A stretch of 64,000 nt of DNA from Bin80 sp965215475 (GTDB taxonomy: Bacteria > Bacteroidota > Rhodothermia > Rhodothermales > Bin80): NCBI GenBank assembly GCA_965215475.1, contig OZ244061.1, forward strand, positions 1,550,001 to 1,614,000. The letters are read 5' to 3'. A program made the translations under genes and the position numbers. Shown here piece after piece: positions 37,173 to 47,955 of this stretch. Below the pieces are notes generated by a model that was not told the DNA's origin, did no database searches, and saw only the letters and a list, made by a program, of their open reading frames with translations. How positions within the stretch are numbered: position 1 is the stretch's first letter; each line of letters opens with the position of its first letter.

Positions 37173-39455
37173 TTAAGACAAACCCAACAGTAGCCCCCCT
37201 TGGTATATAAGAAGGGAGGCCACGTACGCGAGTATGGTCATGTAAAGCCACATGATCAAAGGCCATCTCCAGGTATTGGTCTCCCGACGAGCAATCGCTA
37301 GCGTACTCATACATTGGAGTGCGAAAACAAAAAATACCAGAAGGCTCACTGCCACTAACGGCGTAAATACAGGGCGCCCATCTGGGTAACGATCCGCTTT
37401 CAGTGCATCTCGAAGTGCGACCCCCTCTTCTGCATCTGCAACACTGTAAATGATACCAAGCGTAGAGATAATGACTTCACGTGCAGCAAAAGCGCTCACC
37501 AACCCTGCACTAATCTTCCAATCAAATCCTAAGGGCCGCATCACTGGCTCGAGAATACGGCCTAGATATCCAACCGCGCTTCCTCGGATTTGAATGGACT
37601 GCTCAATCATACGAGAACTATCCAATGCTGCTGCATACTCGCGCTCCGCCTCTTGCATGATCAATTGTATCTGTGCCATCACAGGATGTGCTTCATCAAG
37701 CGAATCTTCCAGATCTGGTAACGTCATTTCTGGAGCAGGCAAAAGTGCTTCTGCTTCCGAATACCATGCCTCGCGCTGTTCTTCTGCCTGCATCAGGATC
37801 TGCTGCCTTTCAGCACTGATATCCACGCGTGGATAACTTGCTAAAAACCAAAGAATAATGCTGCAGGCCAAAATTATTTTTCCTGCACGGATCACAAATA
37901 TTTTGGAACGCTGGATCATACGCAAAAATATTTGCCTCGCTCTGGGTCTCCGATAAGGAGGAAGTTCCATCACAAAGTAGCTCTCTGGCCCCTTCGTGAA
38001 CACAAACCTCTTCAGGATTGCAGCAGCCACAAAGGCCATGACGGTCCCCAACATATACATGGAGAACATGACCAACCCTTGATAGCCAAATATTCCCAGC
38101 GCCCCTGCAGGAATAAAAGCAGCAATGAAGAGGGTATAGACGGGCAGTCTAGCAGAACAACTCATCAGCGGAGCGACCATGATCGTGATCAAACGATCTC
38201 GCTCGTTGTCGAGTGTTCTAGCTGCCATGATCCCTGGGATCGCACAGGCATAGGAACTGAGTAAGGGGAGCACGGAGCCTCCACTCAATCCTACCCGCTT
38301 CATAATACGATCCATAATGAACGCACTGCGGGCCATATATCCAGTATCTTCCATTAGACCTAAAAAGAAAAATAGAAGCAATATCTGTGGCAGAAAAATG
38401 ACTACATTCCCCACTCCGGTAATCACTCCATCGGTCAATAGATCTGTAGCCCAACCCGATGGAAGGATAGATTGAATTCCCTCCGCCAATGCTGAAATTC
38501 CAGCCTCAATCAAATCCATGGCGGGAGTTGCCCACGAAAAAATGGCCTGAAAAATACCAATTAGAATCACTAGAAAGAATAGGGGACCGAAGATCTGATG
38601 GGTGAGTACTGCATCAATCCGATCACTGAGTGTTGCGATCCCTTTTACTCTGCGTACCGTCCTGTTCACGATAGGGGCCAACCAAGCATATCGGCCACTG
38701 ACTTCCGCGTGCCTCCATGCAATCCCTCGCTCGGCAAATTCTTTTCGTAACGTTTCGATGCTGGACACAAATTTGGGGGCAATCTGGCGCCACGTATCTA
38801 GTGCTTCATCTTCCGCCAATGCACGCAAAATTTCCATCTTGCTATGATCCGACTGGATTTGCGGAGCTTCCTCAGCCAATTCTCTGGCTAGGGATGGAAT
38901 TTTTGCCTCCACTGCATCCATGAGTATCCACCGATACCCTTGTGCAGGTTTAGGCGGATCCAGAATCTGCTTTTTTAGCTCATCGATTCCCTCACCACGA
39001 GAAGCAATGAGTGGGACAACCGGAACTCCAAGTTCTGTTTCCAACGCAGACACATCTACAACCAATCCGTTCTCTTCTGCTGCATCCACCATATTCAGGG
39101 CAACCATCACCGGAATCCCCATATCTATCACTTGGCTGGCAACATAAAGATTGCGTTCCAAGTTACTAGCATCTACTACACAAACGACAAGATCTGGTGC
39201 CTTGTCCCTACGCCCTACCAGAACCTCATACGTAATTTGTTCATCCAAAGATCTCGGAGTAAGACTGTAGGTGCCAGGAAGATCAATTATCTCAACATGT
39301 GGTGTTCCCGTTAGGGTTCCTGACTTCCGCTCAACCGTAACTCCAGGAAAATTGGCGATCCTCTGGTTCAGGCCGGTGAGTCGATTAAAGAGAGTCGTTT
39401 TGCCTACGTTGGGATTCCCCACCAAGGCAACACGGATGGAAGTTGAAGAAAACAC
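37173..39455 (-). CDS. feoB: Ferrous iron transporter FeoB
   Basis: A 760-residue inner-membrane Fe(II) transporter. The N-terminal GTPase has G1 GNPNVGKTTLFN at residues 13-24, G3 DLPGTYSL near 58, G4 NMVD near 121 and G5 region SRGEGIDELK. Then come the Gate domains with MEDTGYMARSAFIMDRIMKR, GLSGGSVLPLLSSYACAIPG and the C-terminal ISAGLVSAFAAREVIISTLG. The start is GTG at 39455 preceded by a G-rich ribosome site. An insertion of about 70 polar residues (QQILMQAEEQREAW ...) lies between two membrane segments near residue 540, as in other FCB-group FeoB. It follows two FeoA genes. Confidence 0.96.
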   Translation of the reverse strand: MFSSTSIRVALVGNPNVGKTTLFNRLTGLNQRIANFPGVTVERKSGTLTGTPHVEIIDLPGTYSLTPRSLDEQITYEVLVGRRDKAPDLVVCVVDASNLERNLYVASQVIDMGIPVMVALNMVDAAEENGLVVDVSALETELGVPVVPLIASRGEGIDELKKQILDPPKPAQGYRWILMDAVEAKIPSLARELAEEAPQIQSDHSKMEILRALAEDEALDTWRQIAPKFVSSIETLRKEFAERGIAWRHAEVSGRYAWLAPIVNRTVRRVKGIATLSDRIDAVLTHQIFGPLFFLVILIGIFQAIFSWATPAMDLIEAGISALAEGIQSILPSGWATDLLTDGVITGVGNVVIFLPQILLLFFFLGLMEDTGYMARSAFIMDRIMKRVGLSGGSVLPLLSSYACAIPGIMAARTLDNERDRLITIMVAPLMSCSARLPVYTLFIAAFIPAGALGIFGYQGLVMFSMYMLGTVMAFVAAAILKRFVFTKGPESYFVMELPPYRRPRARQIFLRMIQRSKIFVIRAGKIILACSIILWFLASYPRVDISAERQQILMQAEEQREAWYSEAEALLPAPEMTLPDLEDSLDEAHPVMAQIQLIMQEAEREYAAALDSSRMIEQSIQIRGSAVGYLGRILEPVMRPLGFDWKISAGLVSAFAAREVIISTLGIIYSVADAEEGVALRDALKADRYPDGRPVFTPLVAVSLLVFFVFALQCMSTLAIARRETNTWRWPLIMWLYMTILAYVASLLIYQGGLLLGLS

Positions 39456-39470
39456 GTTACCCCCAATAGC

Positions 39471-39698
39471 TTAAGCTTCGCATTTGGAAATAAGTATCTG
39501 AGCTGCCTCTGCCTTTCGGATGGAAAGATGATACCCGCGAACTTTTAGATCCATTGGATCTCCAAACGGTGCCAAGCGCACAACCTGAACTTCCGAACCG
39601 GGGAGCATCCCCATCTCCATCAAACGGTCCACGACTGCATTGGGCTCAAATCCCAGAATCCTGCCCGATTCTCCAGGGAGCAAATCCTGAAGTGTCAT
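39471..39698 (-). CDS. feoA: FeoA family protein (feoB-proximal)
   Basis: A 75-residue SH3-like cytosolic protein needed for FeoB activity. The fold signature is visible as LMEMGMLPGSEVQVVRLAPF, then GDPMDLKVRGYHLSIRK. It ends 15 bp before feoB and overlaps the upstream FeoA-like gene by 4 bp, so all three are one operon. Confidence 0.9.
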   Translation of the reverse strand: MTLQDLLPGESGRILGFEPNAVVDRLMEMGMLPGSEVQVVRLAPFGDPMDLKVRGYHLSIRKAEAAQILISKCEA

Positions 39699-39919
39699 GG
39701 GTTTAAGGGAATTGCGAAAATATCTGCAGCCATGTCACGACGAAGCCCAATTCGGCAACTTTCAATACGCAGGATGAGTTCACGGGAGTTTTTGAGCATC
39801 TCCACATGAGCTCCCTCCCGTATGCCAATATCACGCAACCTGTCCTGTGCACATCCATATACCGAACAGATCTTGACCATGCATCCGTCGCAAAAAGATG
39901 TCAAAGGGGAAGGGATCAT
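39695..39919 (-). CDS. FeoA-like protein with N-terminal Cys cluster
   Basis: A 74-residue second FeoA-domain protein (RLRDIGIREGAHVEMLKNSR, then RIGLRRDMAADIFAIP). It starts with a Cys-rich segment FCDGCMVKICSVYGC that the feoB-proximal copy lacks, possibly a metal- or redox-sensing addition. The start is ATG 39919 or GTG 39922. First gene of the feo operon. Confidence 0.85.
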   Translation of the reverse strand: MIPSPLTSFCDGCMVKICSVYGCAQDRLRDIGIREGAHVEMLKNSRELILRIESCRIGLRRDMAADIFAIPLNP

Positions 39920-40118
39920 CACTGGAATGAAAGGCTTAGCTCAAATCTAGGGACATATTACTTGGACTAAATATAAATAAGTATTCTCGAATTGGTTCCG
40001 TGAACCCTTCAATAATTGGTGATTCTCCGATTTTTTGAATTATTTGCATCAAGGAGTATAAGTAGAAGCCATCGACACTCTGCACCGTAATTTTGTAACA
40101 AACTATCCTAACCTCATC

Positions 40119-41900
40119 ATGCGTCTATCGAAGTTTTTTGGTCAAACCTTGCGAGAGGCTCCTTCTGAATCAGATTCGGTTTCCAGTCAGATGCTTGTAC
40201 GGGCTGGATATGTACGTCAACTGGCTGCTGGTCTGTATTCCTACCTCCCCTTAGCCCACCGAGCCTTACGCAAGATTGAACAAATTCTTCGCGAAGAGAT
40301 GGATGCAATCGGCGGACAGGAGATGTGTATGCCGGTGGTGCATCCGGCAGAAATTTGGCAGGAGTCTGGGCGCTGGTTTGAGATCGGAGATGAGATGGGG
40401 AGATTCCAAGATCGTAAAGGTCGAGAATTGGTCTTGGCCATGACTCATGAAGAAGTTGTAACCAATCTTTGTAAATCAGAGATTCGATCTTACCGGCAGT
40501 TACCACAGATGATTTACCATATGCAGACAAAATTCCGGGATGAGCCGCGTGCAAGAGGAGGGCTTATCCGCGTACGTGAATTTGTCATGAAGGACTCTTA
40601 CACATTGGACAAAGATTTTGAGGGTCTTCAGGCTCAATACGAAGCACACTACGATGCCTATCATCGGATTGGAGCAAGACTGGGACTGAACTTGATTGCT
40701 GTGCAAAGTGATCCTGGAATGATGGGAGGCAAGGTCGCACATGAATTCATGTATATCACTCCTGTTGGTGAAGATTCCCTGGCAATTTGTAAGGAAACCG
40801 GCTATGCCTCCAACTTGGATGTCGCAAATTTTCAAAAGATTCCAGAGCCTTCCGGCACGCCGGAGCCTCTAACCCGTGTGCATACACCCGGGCAATCTAC
40901 CATTGCCAAAGTAGCCAATTTCTGCGGGGTCACCACACACCAGACGGGCAAGATGGTCTTCTATATGGGGAATTTTGGAGAGGATGAACCTCCCCGCCTT
41001 ATCGCCGCTTGTGTTCGAGGTGACATGGAGATCAATGAACTCCAACTCCGCTATGCGGTGAAGGCACAGGCACTCCGACCTGCAGAAGCCGAAGAAATCA
41101 TCGCGGTGGGGGGTGTGCCAGGCTACGCCTCTATGTGCAATATTGACCGTACCAAAGCCATCCTAGTGGTCGATGACTTGATTCCCAAATCAACCAATCT
41201 GATTGTCGGGGCAAATGAACGCGACTGGCATTACACTGGTGCCAATTATGGGCGGGATTTTACCGCAGATGTGATCGCTCCCATTGCGCTGGCCTATGAC
41301 GGAGCTCCCGACCCAATTGGCGGAAAACCCTTGCGAATCGTTCGCGGCATTGAAGTTGGGAATATCTTCCAGTTGGGAACCCGCTACAGCTCCAGTATGG
41401 GAGCAATCTACACCGATGAAGCCGGAGAAGGATTCCCGATCGTAATGGGGTCCTATGGAATCGGAGTGGGGCGTGCGCTGGCCTGCATTGCAGAAGAATA
41501 CAGTGATGACTACGGGATGGATCTACCCATTTCGGTAGCTCCGTACCAGGTAATTTTGATCTCATTGGGACGCTCAGGAGACGTCCATGAAGCGGCCGAA
41601 ACCCTCTACCATCAACTACTTGCAGCCGGAATTGAAGTACTCTATGATGACCGTGCCGTGAGTCCTGGTGTCAAATTTGCCGACGCGGATCTTCGCGGTA
41701 TCCCTCTACGATGCACGGTCAGTTCTCGCTCGCTCAAGCGAGGAGGAGCAGAGTTTGGTCGCAGACGAAGTAAAGATCTCGTCATCCTGCCCCTTGACCA
41801 TGCGATCGAACAGATTCAGGCAAGCATCGCGGAATGCTTCAATGTGCTCAACCAACGACTAGAAGATCTTCCAACTTGGGCATCCCAATCCGTAGCTTGA
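40119..41900 (+). CDS. proS: Prolyl-tRNA synthetase (bacterial type with editing insert)
   Basis: 593 residues, class II synthetase charging tRNA-Pro. Motif 1 region MLVRAGYVRQLAAGLYSYLP, motif 2 RARGGLIRVREF near residue 148, the INS editing domain between about 220 and 410, motif 3 GSYGIGVGRALACIAEE near 446, and the anticodon-binding C-terminal domain. It is divergent from the feo operon with about 200 bp between the starts. Intact and of typical length for the ProS1 type. Confidence 0.97.
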   Translation: MRLSKFFGQTLREAPSESDSVSSQMLVRAGYVRQLAAGLYSYLPLAHRALRKIEQILREEMDAIGGQEMCMPVVHPAEIWQESGRWFEIGDEMGRFQDRKGRELVLAMTHEEVVTNLCKSEIRSYRQLPQMIYHMQTKFRDEPRARGGLIRVREFVMKDSYTLDKDFEGLQAQYEAHYDAYHRIGARLGLNLIAVQSDPGMMGGKVAHEFMYITPVGEDSLAICKETGYASNLDVANFQKIPEPSGTPEPLTRVHTPGQSTIAKVANFCGVTTHQTGKMVFYMGNFGEDEPPRLIAACVRGDMEINELQLRYAVKAQALRPAEAEEIIAVGGVPGYASMCNIDRTKAILVVDDLIPKSTNLIVGANERDWHYTGANYGRDFTADVIAPIALAYDGAPDPIGGKPLRIVRGIEVGNIFQLGTRYSSSMGAIYTDEAGEGFPIVMGSYGIGVGRALACIAEEYSDDYGMDLPISVAPYQVILISLGRSGDVHEAAETLYHQLLAAGIEVLYDDRAVSPGVKFADADLRGIPLRCTVSSRSLKRGGAEFGRRRSKDLVILPLDHAIEQIQASIAECFNVLNQRLEDLPTWASQSVA

Positions 41901-42046
41901 CTGCCGGTTTGATTTTGTCAGCCTAGAGTCGCAAAGCAAAACTCTTCGACTTTTGACCTAGCAAATTGAGACAAAAGCTGCGACGTCAGGTTATCCTCTC
42001 ATCAGCATATGGAGTTATATCTTAAAATTCACTGATACCTAAAAAC

Positions 42047-43281
42047 TTATTTTTGAGGCAACTTCCAGAGAACGACCTTAAAACGATCTTCTTCCTCAAT
42101 TAAGCCTGGCTCAGTTCCATTGTGATCATGCATTGATTGAATGATTCGTTTTCGGACCCCCAACCCGAAATGCTCTATGTAACGGCAATCTCGGAGAATT
42201 TGCTTTAGAAGTTCATTACGAGTCACCCTAATAATCCCTCGTTTCATTTTTTCGACAGTTACCCCATTAGGAAGATCACCAGGAGAAATAATTTCCAATC
42301 GATCTGAATACATGGATATTTCGATATCAGTACCTTCTGCATATAATCACGATGAGTTACGGCGTTAACAATGGCTTCTCTTACCGCATCAATCGGGAAT
42401 GCTTTTTTCAGTTGTCGTCGTGCACCCTCAAGCCACGCAATACTATCCATGTTTCTTTGTACAAATTCTGTCGCTCGGTCAATCACGCCACTACCAATTA
42501 TGGAACGATTTTCTGCGAAGAGTGGCACTACCGGTCCCCTAATAATTTCTTCGTCAATCGTATTGTAGTCTTTCTCTGTGCCAGGGAATACTACTGCTGT
42601 TACACCTGCCTGTGATAACCGGCGATTTGGATTTTTACCGAAGAGCAATAATGCTGCGACAGATGCACAGATTCCATCATCCGTTTCAATTAGCAAGTCA
42701 GAATTAAGTAAGACTTGCTCCCATTCATGAGTTTCGTCATATGGGGGAATTGGTATTTCAAGAATGAACTGAAAATAGTTGACAATGCGCTGCAAATCTA
42801 AGCTTTCCAATCCAGTATTCAGTACCGGCCTAGTCTCGTAATTGATCAACCCTGCAGACTGATAAAGCCTCGCCTCTTCTTTACGTGTTGCCTCTCGCGA
42901 AGTGCTACCAACCCGAAGATATGTCACCCATGCGTTATTTTTGCGAGCTCTGTATGGTTTAGATGAAATATCTGGCGAGAGTTTTATGATCCCGACTGAG
43001 TTGTTTTCATCCATTTTGATAGAGAGAAATACAGGTTCGACTGATGGCTGAATATTATTTCGTGCAATATTCATAACCCACTCCTCAGTATCTCTATGGT
43101 TCTTTAATATCCCCGAAATCTCGCCATCATCTTCCACACCCAACAGGATAACTCCCCCCTCCCGGTTGAGTAATGCTGACATTTCCTTGGCTAAAGACAT
43201 CGAATGCACATCATCTCGCTTAAATTCGACATACGAATTCTCGCCGTTGATGGTTAGTTCGCGTAATTCTACCTTCGTCAT
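42047..43281 (-). pseudogene. AlbA_2 (Schlafen-like) ATP-binding protein, one frameshift
   Basis: ATG at 43281 (MTKVELRELTINGENSYVEF; a TTG lies one codon before). The N-terminal AlbA_2 domain has YVEFKRDDVHSMSLAKEMSA and LLNREGGVILLGVEDDG. The C-terminal GHKL-type ATPase region has AIVNAVTHRDY near residue 320. At about 42325 the reading frame shifts by one base: the expected IEISMYSDRLEIISPGDLP continues in the next frame, to 42047. Together about 412 residues. It starts 3 bp after the TrlF-like gene stop, so both are one operon. AlbA_2 proteins are frequent in defence islands. Confidence 0.8.
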
Positions 43282-43284
43282 CAA

Positions 43285-45995
43285 TCAAAAACCATATTTT
43301 CGACGGCGAATTTCAAATGCCTCACGGCCACCTTCAAGAATTTCTTCTACGAGTTCACGAACTGGCTGAGAATCAATTGCCCCCATGTGCTCAACTGATA
43401 TGATCCCATATCCCATATCATCCTCGTTGTGGGTTGACAGTCCAAGAATCATCTCAGCATCTCCCAGTACGGGAATATTCGCATTATGTGTAGAGAATAT
43501 AAACTGCCTTCGCTGCTTAACTTCACGCATCCTAGGCACAATTCCCTCAGTAATGAAACGATTATCCAGATCATCCTCAGGCTGATCCACTATTAACGGT
43601 GTATCTGAATCAAGGAGTAACAATAACAATACGGCCGTTGCTTTTTGTCCAGTTGAAAGTTCGTTAAGTTTTTGCCACATAGGATCCCCCCCCCCTTTGG
43701 CATTGTATTAAGGCTAATCGTCGTAGTCGGCGAAAGTTCAAGTTCCTCAATTTTCATGTAAACTTCCGAGGAAGCCCCAGAAATACGCTCGGCCTGTCCA
43801 AGAGAAAAACCATAAATTTCTTGTAGCTCGCTGACCCCAGACCGGCAAGCTTTGACGAACTCAGTCAGAGATAAATCAGGGATTGTACGCAGAACTTCTA
43901 TTGCTTCCGACAGGCGACCACCGATTTCATCGCGAAGTATATCAAAAAGAGGATCACGATTGTCTGCCGCGGTTACCTGCACCTTAACGCGGTCATGGAG
44001 TTTCCTGTTAATCTCCTTTGCCGCTTGGTCAAAAAGACGAAACTCTTCGGCCTTGACATCTTCCCACTCAGCTACTAATTCTCTTCGTAAATCAATGGCT
44101 TCTTCTACTATTGATTCCAAAGATTTTCGTCTTTCCCGAAGCGGATGCAACTGTTCTATTTTTCTGCGCAGTCGAATAAATTCTTCTCCGTCCACACGCG
44201 ATTTTTGAAGATTGCGGAGGATTTCTTCATAATAGGAATATACTTTTTGCTTGCGTGACTCCCATTTTGAACGTATTTGTTCAACACCTTGATCAGTAAG
44301 CTGTATTGCTTGTTTTAGATCGTCAGTAATTTTTCTTATGTTCGCTTCAAAATCGGTAAAAATTTGGTTTGCAGATGCAAAGAGTTCCTTATTAGGTAAG
44401 TTTCCGAGGGCTTCATCCGACAAGAAGGTGCGACTAATGGGTAACTCATGCTGGAGGCTTTCCATTGTTTCCCGAAAGGGTTGGAGATATTCGGGAATTG
44501 TCTTTTCGAGAATCTGCTCTTCTCTCACCAACAAACTTTGTTCCCGTAATTTTTCTTCAAGACCGGCTTCTTGGTAACGCTTTAGTTTTTCCTCCAAAGC
44601 GGGAAGAGTTGTAAGACGTTCTCCAATCCTTTGAATCTCTTCATTCTTCTCACACAGCACACGTCGATTTTTACGAAGCTTTTGTTCAAGCGAAGTTTTT
44701 CGAGTAATGAGTGACTCATCATATTCAATAAAGCGGCTAAGTAGTCCTGTGAGTTTTTGGCGACTCTTAGTCAGTTCCGATATCTCATGCTGACCATATA
44801 CTTCAACCTTTGGAAGGATATCTGAAGGATTGAGGTTTGTAATCTTTCCATTTTGTTCTCTCACTATTGGCGGATTTGGGATAGTGCGTTCAATTTGAAA
44901 ATATCGCTCGTCGGGCCGATGTATACGAAGCAACATCGTTATTTTAGTGCCATTCCGTAGTACTTGCCGAACAATACCGTTATGTGCCCTATGTGCATCT
45001 TCTCCCAAGGGTTCGAGTTGCAACACTGCACGAATACTTTCAATAACGGTAGATTTTCCTGCTCCTCTTCCTCCAATAAGTACATTTAGATTGGAATTTA
45101 GCCGCACCTTCACACCGTCTAAAAATCCACCTTGCCATGCCAATGAAACAATCTGTGCATGTGCCTCATGGTCTAAATTGCCTTCTCTTGGATTTAACCG
45201 GATTCGGGATTCCGGATCTAGAAAAGCCTGTCGCAATCCATCTATACTAACTTCAGACATCTTAATCCAACATGTAGCAGAGTGATCCTCTAAATCGTCT
45301 GGGCTTGTTATGTCCTTTGCATTAACTACAGCGATGGCAGGCGTTCCCCCCAGTGTGCCAGAGCGATGATAATCAGGATTTTTGTTCTCAACTATCTCAC
45401 GAATTCCATGATCTAGTTCATCAACCTCTCCTGGAATCTGAATAGCAAGGAGATTACTGTTTTGCCACGCATGGATTCTCGCTTGGCCATCCAGTTCTTT
45501 GAGCAATCCCCGATTGTTCGTGACATGTGCTGCAATGGAAACCCCGCCTTGACTTTGAACCGTCTCTAAAATTTTCGCAAGAGTTTTATCGGAAAGGTCG
45601 GGGGATGGATTTGTACCCCGGATCCCGAATTCTCCCAAATATCGGCTAAGTTGATCATCACTCACATCTGGTGGATATAAACACAAAACATGAATGCCCT
45701 CGCTTGATGATAATTCAAAGCCTGGGAAAATGTGGAGCCCGTACTTCTGAGCTGCATCTCTGAAAGTAGCTACATCGCTAATACTATTGTGATCTGTAAT
45801 AGCCAATATCTTGATGCCTAGTTCTACTGCTCTTTCTACGATCGCTTGGGCATGACCGGTGGCATCTCCTTCATTAGACGTACCGCGAAACGTTTCACCA
45901 TAATGATGTGGGTTTACCTGAAGTGCACACTTGTAGAACTTCGCCCCATAAGGGAGACTAAGAATGTCATCAAGCAGGGCGGAATTTGAAGTCAT
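43285..45995 (-). pseudogene. TrlF-like PHP phosphoesterase/SMC-type ATPase, out of frame at a G10 tract
   Basis: The first frame (45995 to 43593) encodes a PHP-type N-terminal domain (LQVNPHHYGETFRGTSNEG, then GIKILAITDHNSISD), Walker A VLIGGRGAGKSTVIESI near residue 310 and a long coiled coil. The C-terminal ATPase half, WQKLNELSTGQKATAVLLLL, Walker B LIVDQPEDDLDNRF and FIFSTHNANIP, is in a different frame ending at 43285. The join lies at a run of ten G (minus strand, 43695-43686). Eight or eleven G would restore a single protein of about 903 residues. It may therefore be phase-variable and not dead. It is co-oriented with the AlbA_2 gene. Confidence 0.8.
43686..43695 (-). repeat. Homopolymer G10 tract in the TrlF-like gene
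   Basis: Ten consecutive C on the plus strand. The tract lies inside the coding region just before the signature motif of the ATPase; its present length puts the two halves out of frame. Confidence 0.8.
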
Positions 45996-46320
45996 ACGAT
46001 AGATGGTGTCCTAGGAAATATTTCTCAACTCTATGGTACTCAAGTTCAGTAGATCTCCATAATCCCACCGAAGATTGCACCTAGAAATTTAGTATCTATA
46101 CGAAAATCCCATATGACATGATCCATTGGATTGGATAATTTGAGGCAGGTTCTTTTCAGTGTGATCGCGGAGATAAATGAGGGGGGTACGCATCAAATCT
46201 GAATAATTTTTTGGCCTGTATTTTGAGGTAGTCATGGTGATCGTCAGGTCCATAAATTTCTTTGCTAAAAAGGCATCAGGATTTGTTTAATTCTAAAATA
46301 ATCACTCTATTTGTAGGATC
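45996..46320. other. Region between the TrlF-like gene and the IS66 transposase genes
   Basis: 325 bp. A minus-strand frame at 46156-46275 reads FSKEIYGPDDHHDYLKIQA and KKLFRFDAYPPHLSPR before a stop. It looks like the tail of a real protein and lies on the same strand as the helicase on the other side of the IS66 element. It may be the displaced C-terminus of that helicase or of a lost gene. The rest would hold the TrlF promoter and the left end of IS66. Confidence 0.4.
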
Positions 46321-46473
46321 ATGATCAACGCGGATAGCACGCCTGTTTTTGACGAGTCATTGCGGCTCATTTTGGTCGATGTTCTAGGGGAGGAGAATGC
46401 TCGGCGCGTGCTGGAACTAGTGTATGAATTGGGGCAAGGAGTTGGTGATGCTAGTGATAGAGGAGCTGGTTAA
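46321..46473 (+). CDS. Small IS66-associated ORF upstream of the transposase
   Basis: A 50-codon frame (MINADSTPVFDESLRLILVD, then ENARRVLELVYELGQGVGDA) that overlaps the transposase start by 26 bp in another frame. The overlap suggests translational coupling. It could be a short accessory protein of this IS66 subtype; I do not recognise it. Confidence 0.45.
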   Translation: MINADSTPVFDESLRLILVDVLGEENARRVLELVYELGQGVGDASDRGAG

Positions 46474-47923
46474 CGCAAAGGAAGAGATCATGGATGCCCA
46501 AGAGAAGATTGACGATCTTCTACGCAGATTGTATGGGCAGAATCGGGAGCGGTTTATAGATCCAAATCAAATGGAGCTCTTTGGCGATCAGCCCCCCGTG
46601 GTAGAAGAGTTTCAGGAAGATGAGGAGGAAGAGGAAACGAAGTCACGAAAGAAGCCAAGAAGTCTTCGTTCAGGTCGTAACAGAGATCTACCGACCGTGG
46701 TCATTGAGATCAATCCTGAGGGTGATTTATCTGATCTCCAGAAGATTGGATGTGAAGTTCATCGGGTGTTCCATTACCAACCTGCGCGTATTGTAGTCTA
46801 CGAATTTGTGCGTAATAAGTATGTAGATCCAACCCATAAAGAGGCAGGGGTATTGATGGGTGAGTTACCCGATAATGTGAAAGGCAAGCGCACCGCCACG
46901 GTGGAGACCTTATCGCAAGTAGTGATCAATAAATATGTGGATCATCTTCCCGTGGATCGGACGCGGAAGCAGTTTTCAAGATTAGGGGCGGATATAGCCA
47001 CCTCCACACTCAACGATTTTTGTGCACATGTGGCCAACGATCTGAAGCCGCTCTACGATCTTCATCTGCAAGAAGTGCGTAATAGCGGATACATTCAGGC
47101 GGATGAGACGCGAATTCCAGTGCGGGATTCGGTCAAAAGTAAAGCATCGGGCAAGAATCATCTTGGCTATTTCTGGCTGTACTCTGCGCCAACGCCCAAG
47201 TTGGTGTTTGTGGATTATCAGCCGGGGCGATCCAGAGACGGTCCGCTCAAGATTTTGGATGGATTTCAGGGGAATTTGCAGACGGATGCTTATCATGTGT
47301 ATGACGTATTTGACACCTTGGATGGAATGGAGCACTTCAATTGTGTGACCCATTGTCGGCGCACGTTTGAGAATGTAAAGGCCTCGCAGTACGAGTTTGT
47401 TCAAACGAACGTCAAGCGTGTTCTCACGCGGTTCAGGAAGATCTATGCGATTGAGCAAACGTTACGCGAGCGTGGGGCTTCGTTTGAGGAGCGTCGGGTG
47501 GAGCGTCAGAATCAATCTGCACCCCTGTTTGATACGCTCAAGGAGATTCTGGTGTCAACGGCAACGATCGGCCCTGAGTCATGGAAGAAGGCCGCGTACT
47601 ATACACTGGTTCGTTGGGAGAAGCTCACGCGCTTTTTGGATCACGGAGAGGTCGAGATGGATACCAATCTTGTAGAAAACCGCGTGCGACCCATTGCCAT
47701 AGGACGTAAAAACTACTTGTTTGCTGGCTCCCATGAGGCAGCGCAGCGGGCTGCGATTCTCTATTCACTGCTCAATACCTGCACCTTGCATGAGGTGAAT
47801 CCACAGGAGTGGGTAGTGGATGTACTCAAGCGCATTGACACGATGGCCGAAGAAGAGATGTACACACTACTGCCTCAACACTGGAAAGCAGCACAGGATA
47901 CAGCACTTCCCCAAGCTGCATAG
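46448..47923 (+). CDS. IS66-family transposase (TnpC type)
   Basis: About 491 residues from ATG 46448 (an in-frame ATG lies 8 codons before). The N-terminal leucine-rich helix ends LLRRLYGQNRERFIDPNQME, typical of the IS66 TnpC N-terminus. A zinc-binding-like and DDE core follows with YIQADETRIPVRD (first Asp), GNLQTDAYHVYD (second) and the C-terminal DTNLVENRVRPIAIGRKNYL (Glu), then the IS66 C-terminal NTCTLHEVNPQEWV. The frame is intact. TnpA and TnpB genes of the classical IS66 set are absent, so it is a single-transposase subtype. Confidence 0.88.
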   Translation: MLVIEELVNAKEEIMDAQEKIDDLLRRLYGQNRERFIDPNQMELFGDQPPVVEEFQEDEEEEETKSRKKPRSLRSGRNRDLPTVVIEINPEGDLSDLQKIGCEVHRVFHYQPARIVVYEFVRNKYVDPTHKEAGVLMGELPDNVKGKRTATVETLSQVVINKYVDHLPVDRTRKQFSRLGADIATSTLNDFCAHVANDLKPLYDLHLQEVRNSGYIQADETRIPVRDSVKSKASGKNHLGYFWLYSAPTPKLVFVDYQPGRSRDGPLKILDGFQGNLQTDAYHVYDVFDTLDGMEHFNCVTHCRRTFENVKASQYEFVQTNVKRVLTRFRKIYAIEQTLRERGASFEERRVERQNQSAPLFDTLKEILVSTATIGPESWKKAAYYTLVRWEKLTRFLDHGEVEMDTNLVENRVRPIAIGRKNYLFAGSHEAAQRAAILYSLLNTCTLHEVNPQEWVVDVLKRIDTMAEEEMYTLLPQHWKAAQDTALPQAA

Positions 47924-47955
47924 ATCTCACGGCAGAGATACATTCACCGTCCATC

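Larger units (their letters stand above)
46284..47950 (+). mobile_element. IS66-family insertion sequence (approximate ends)
   Basis: Defined by the IS66 transposase gene and a short upstream frame. Inverted repeats and target duplication could not be recognised, so both ends are estimates. The element separates the helicase gene from the TrlF/AlbA_2 pair. Confidence 0.6.
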
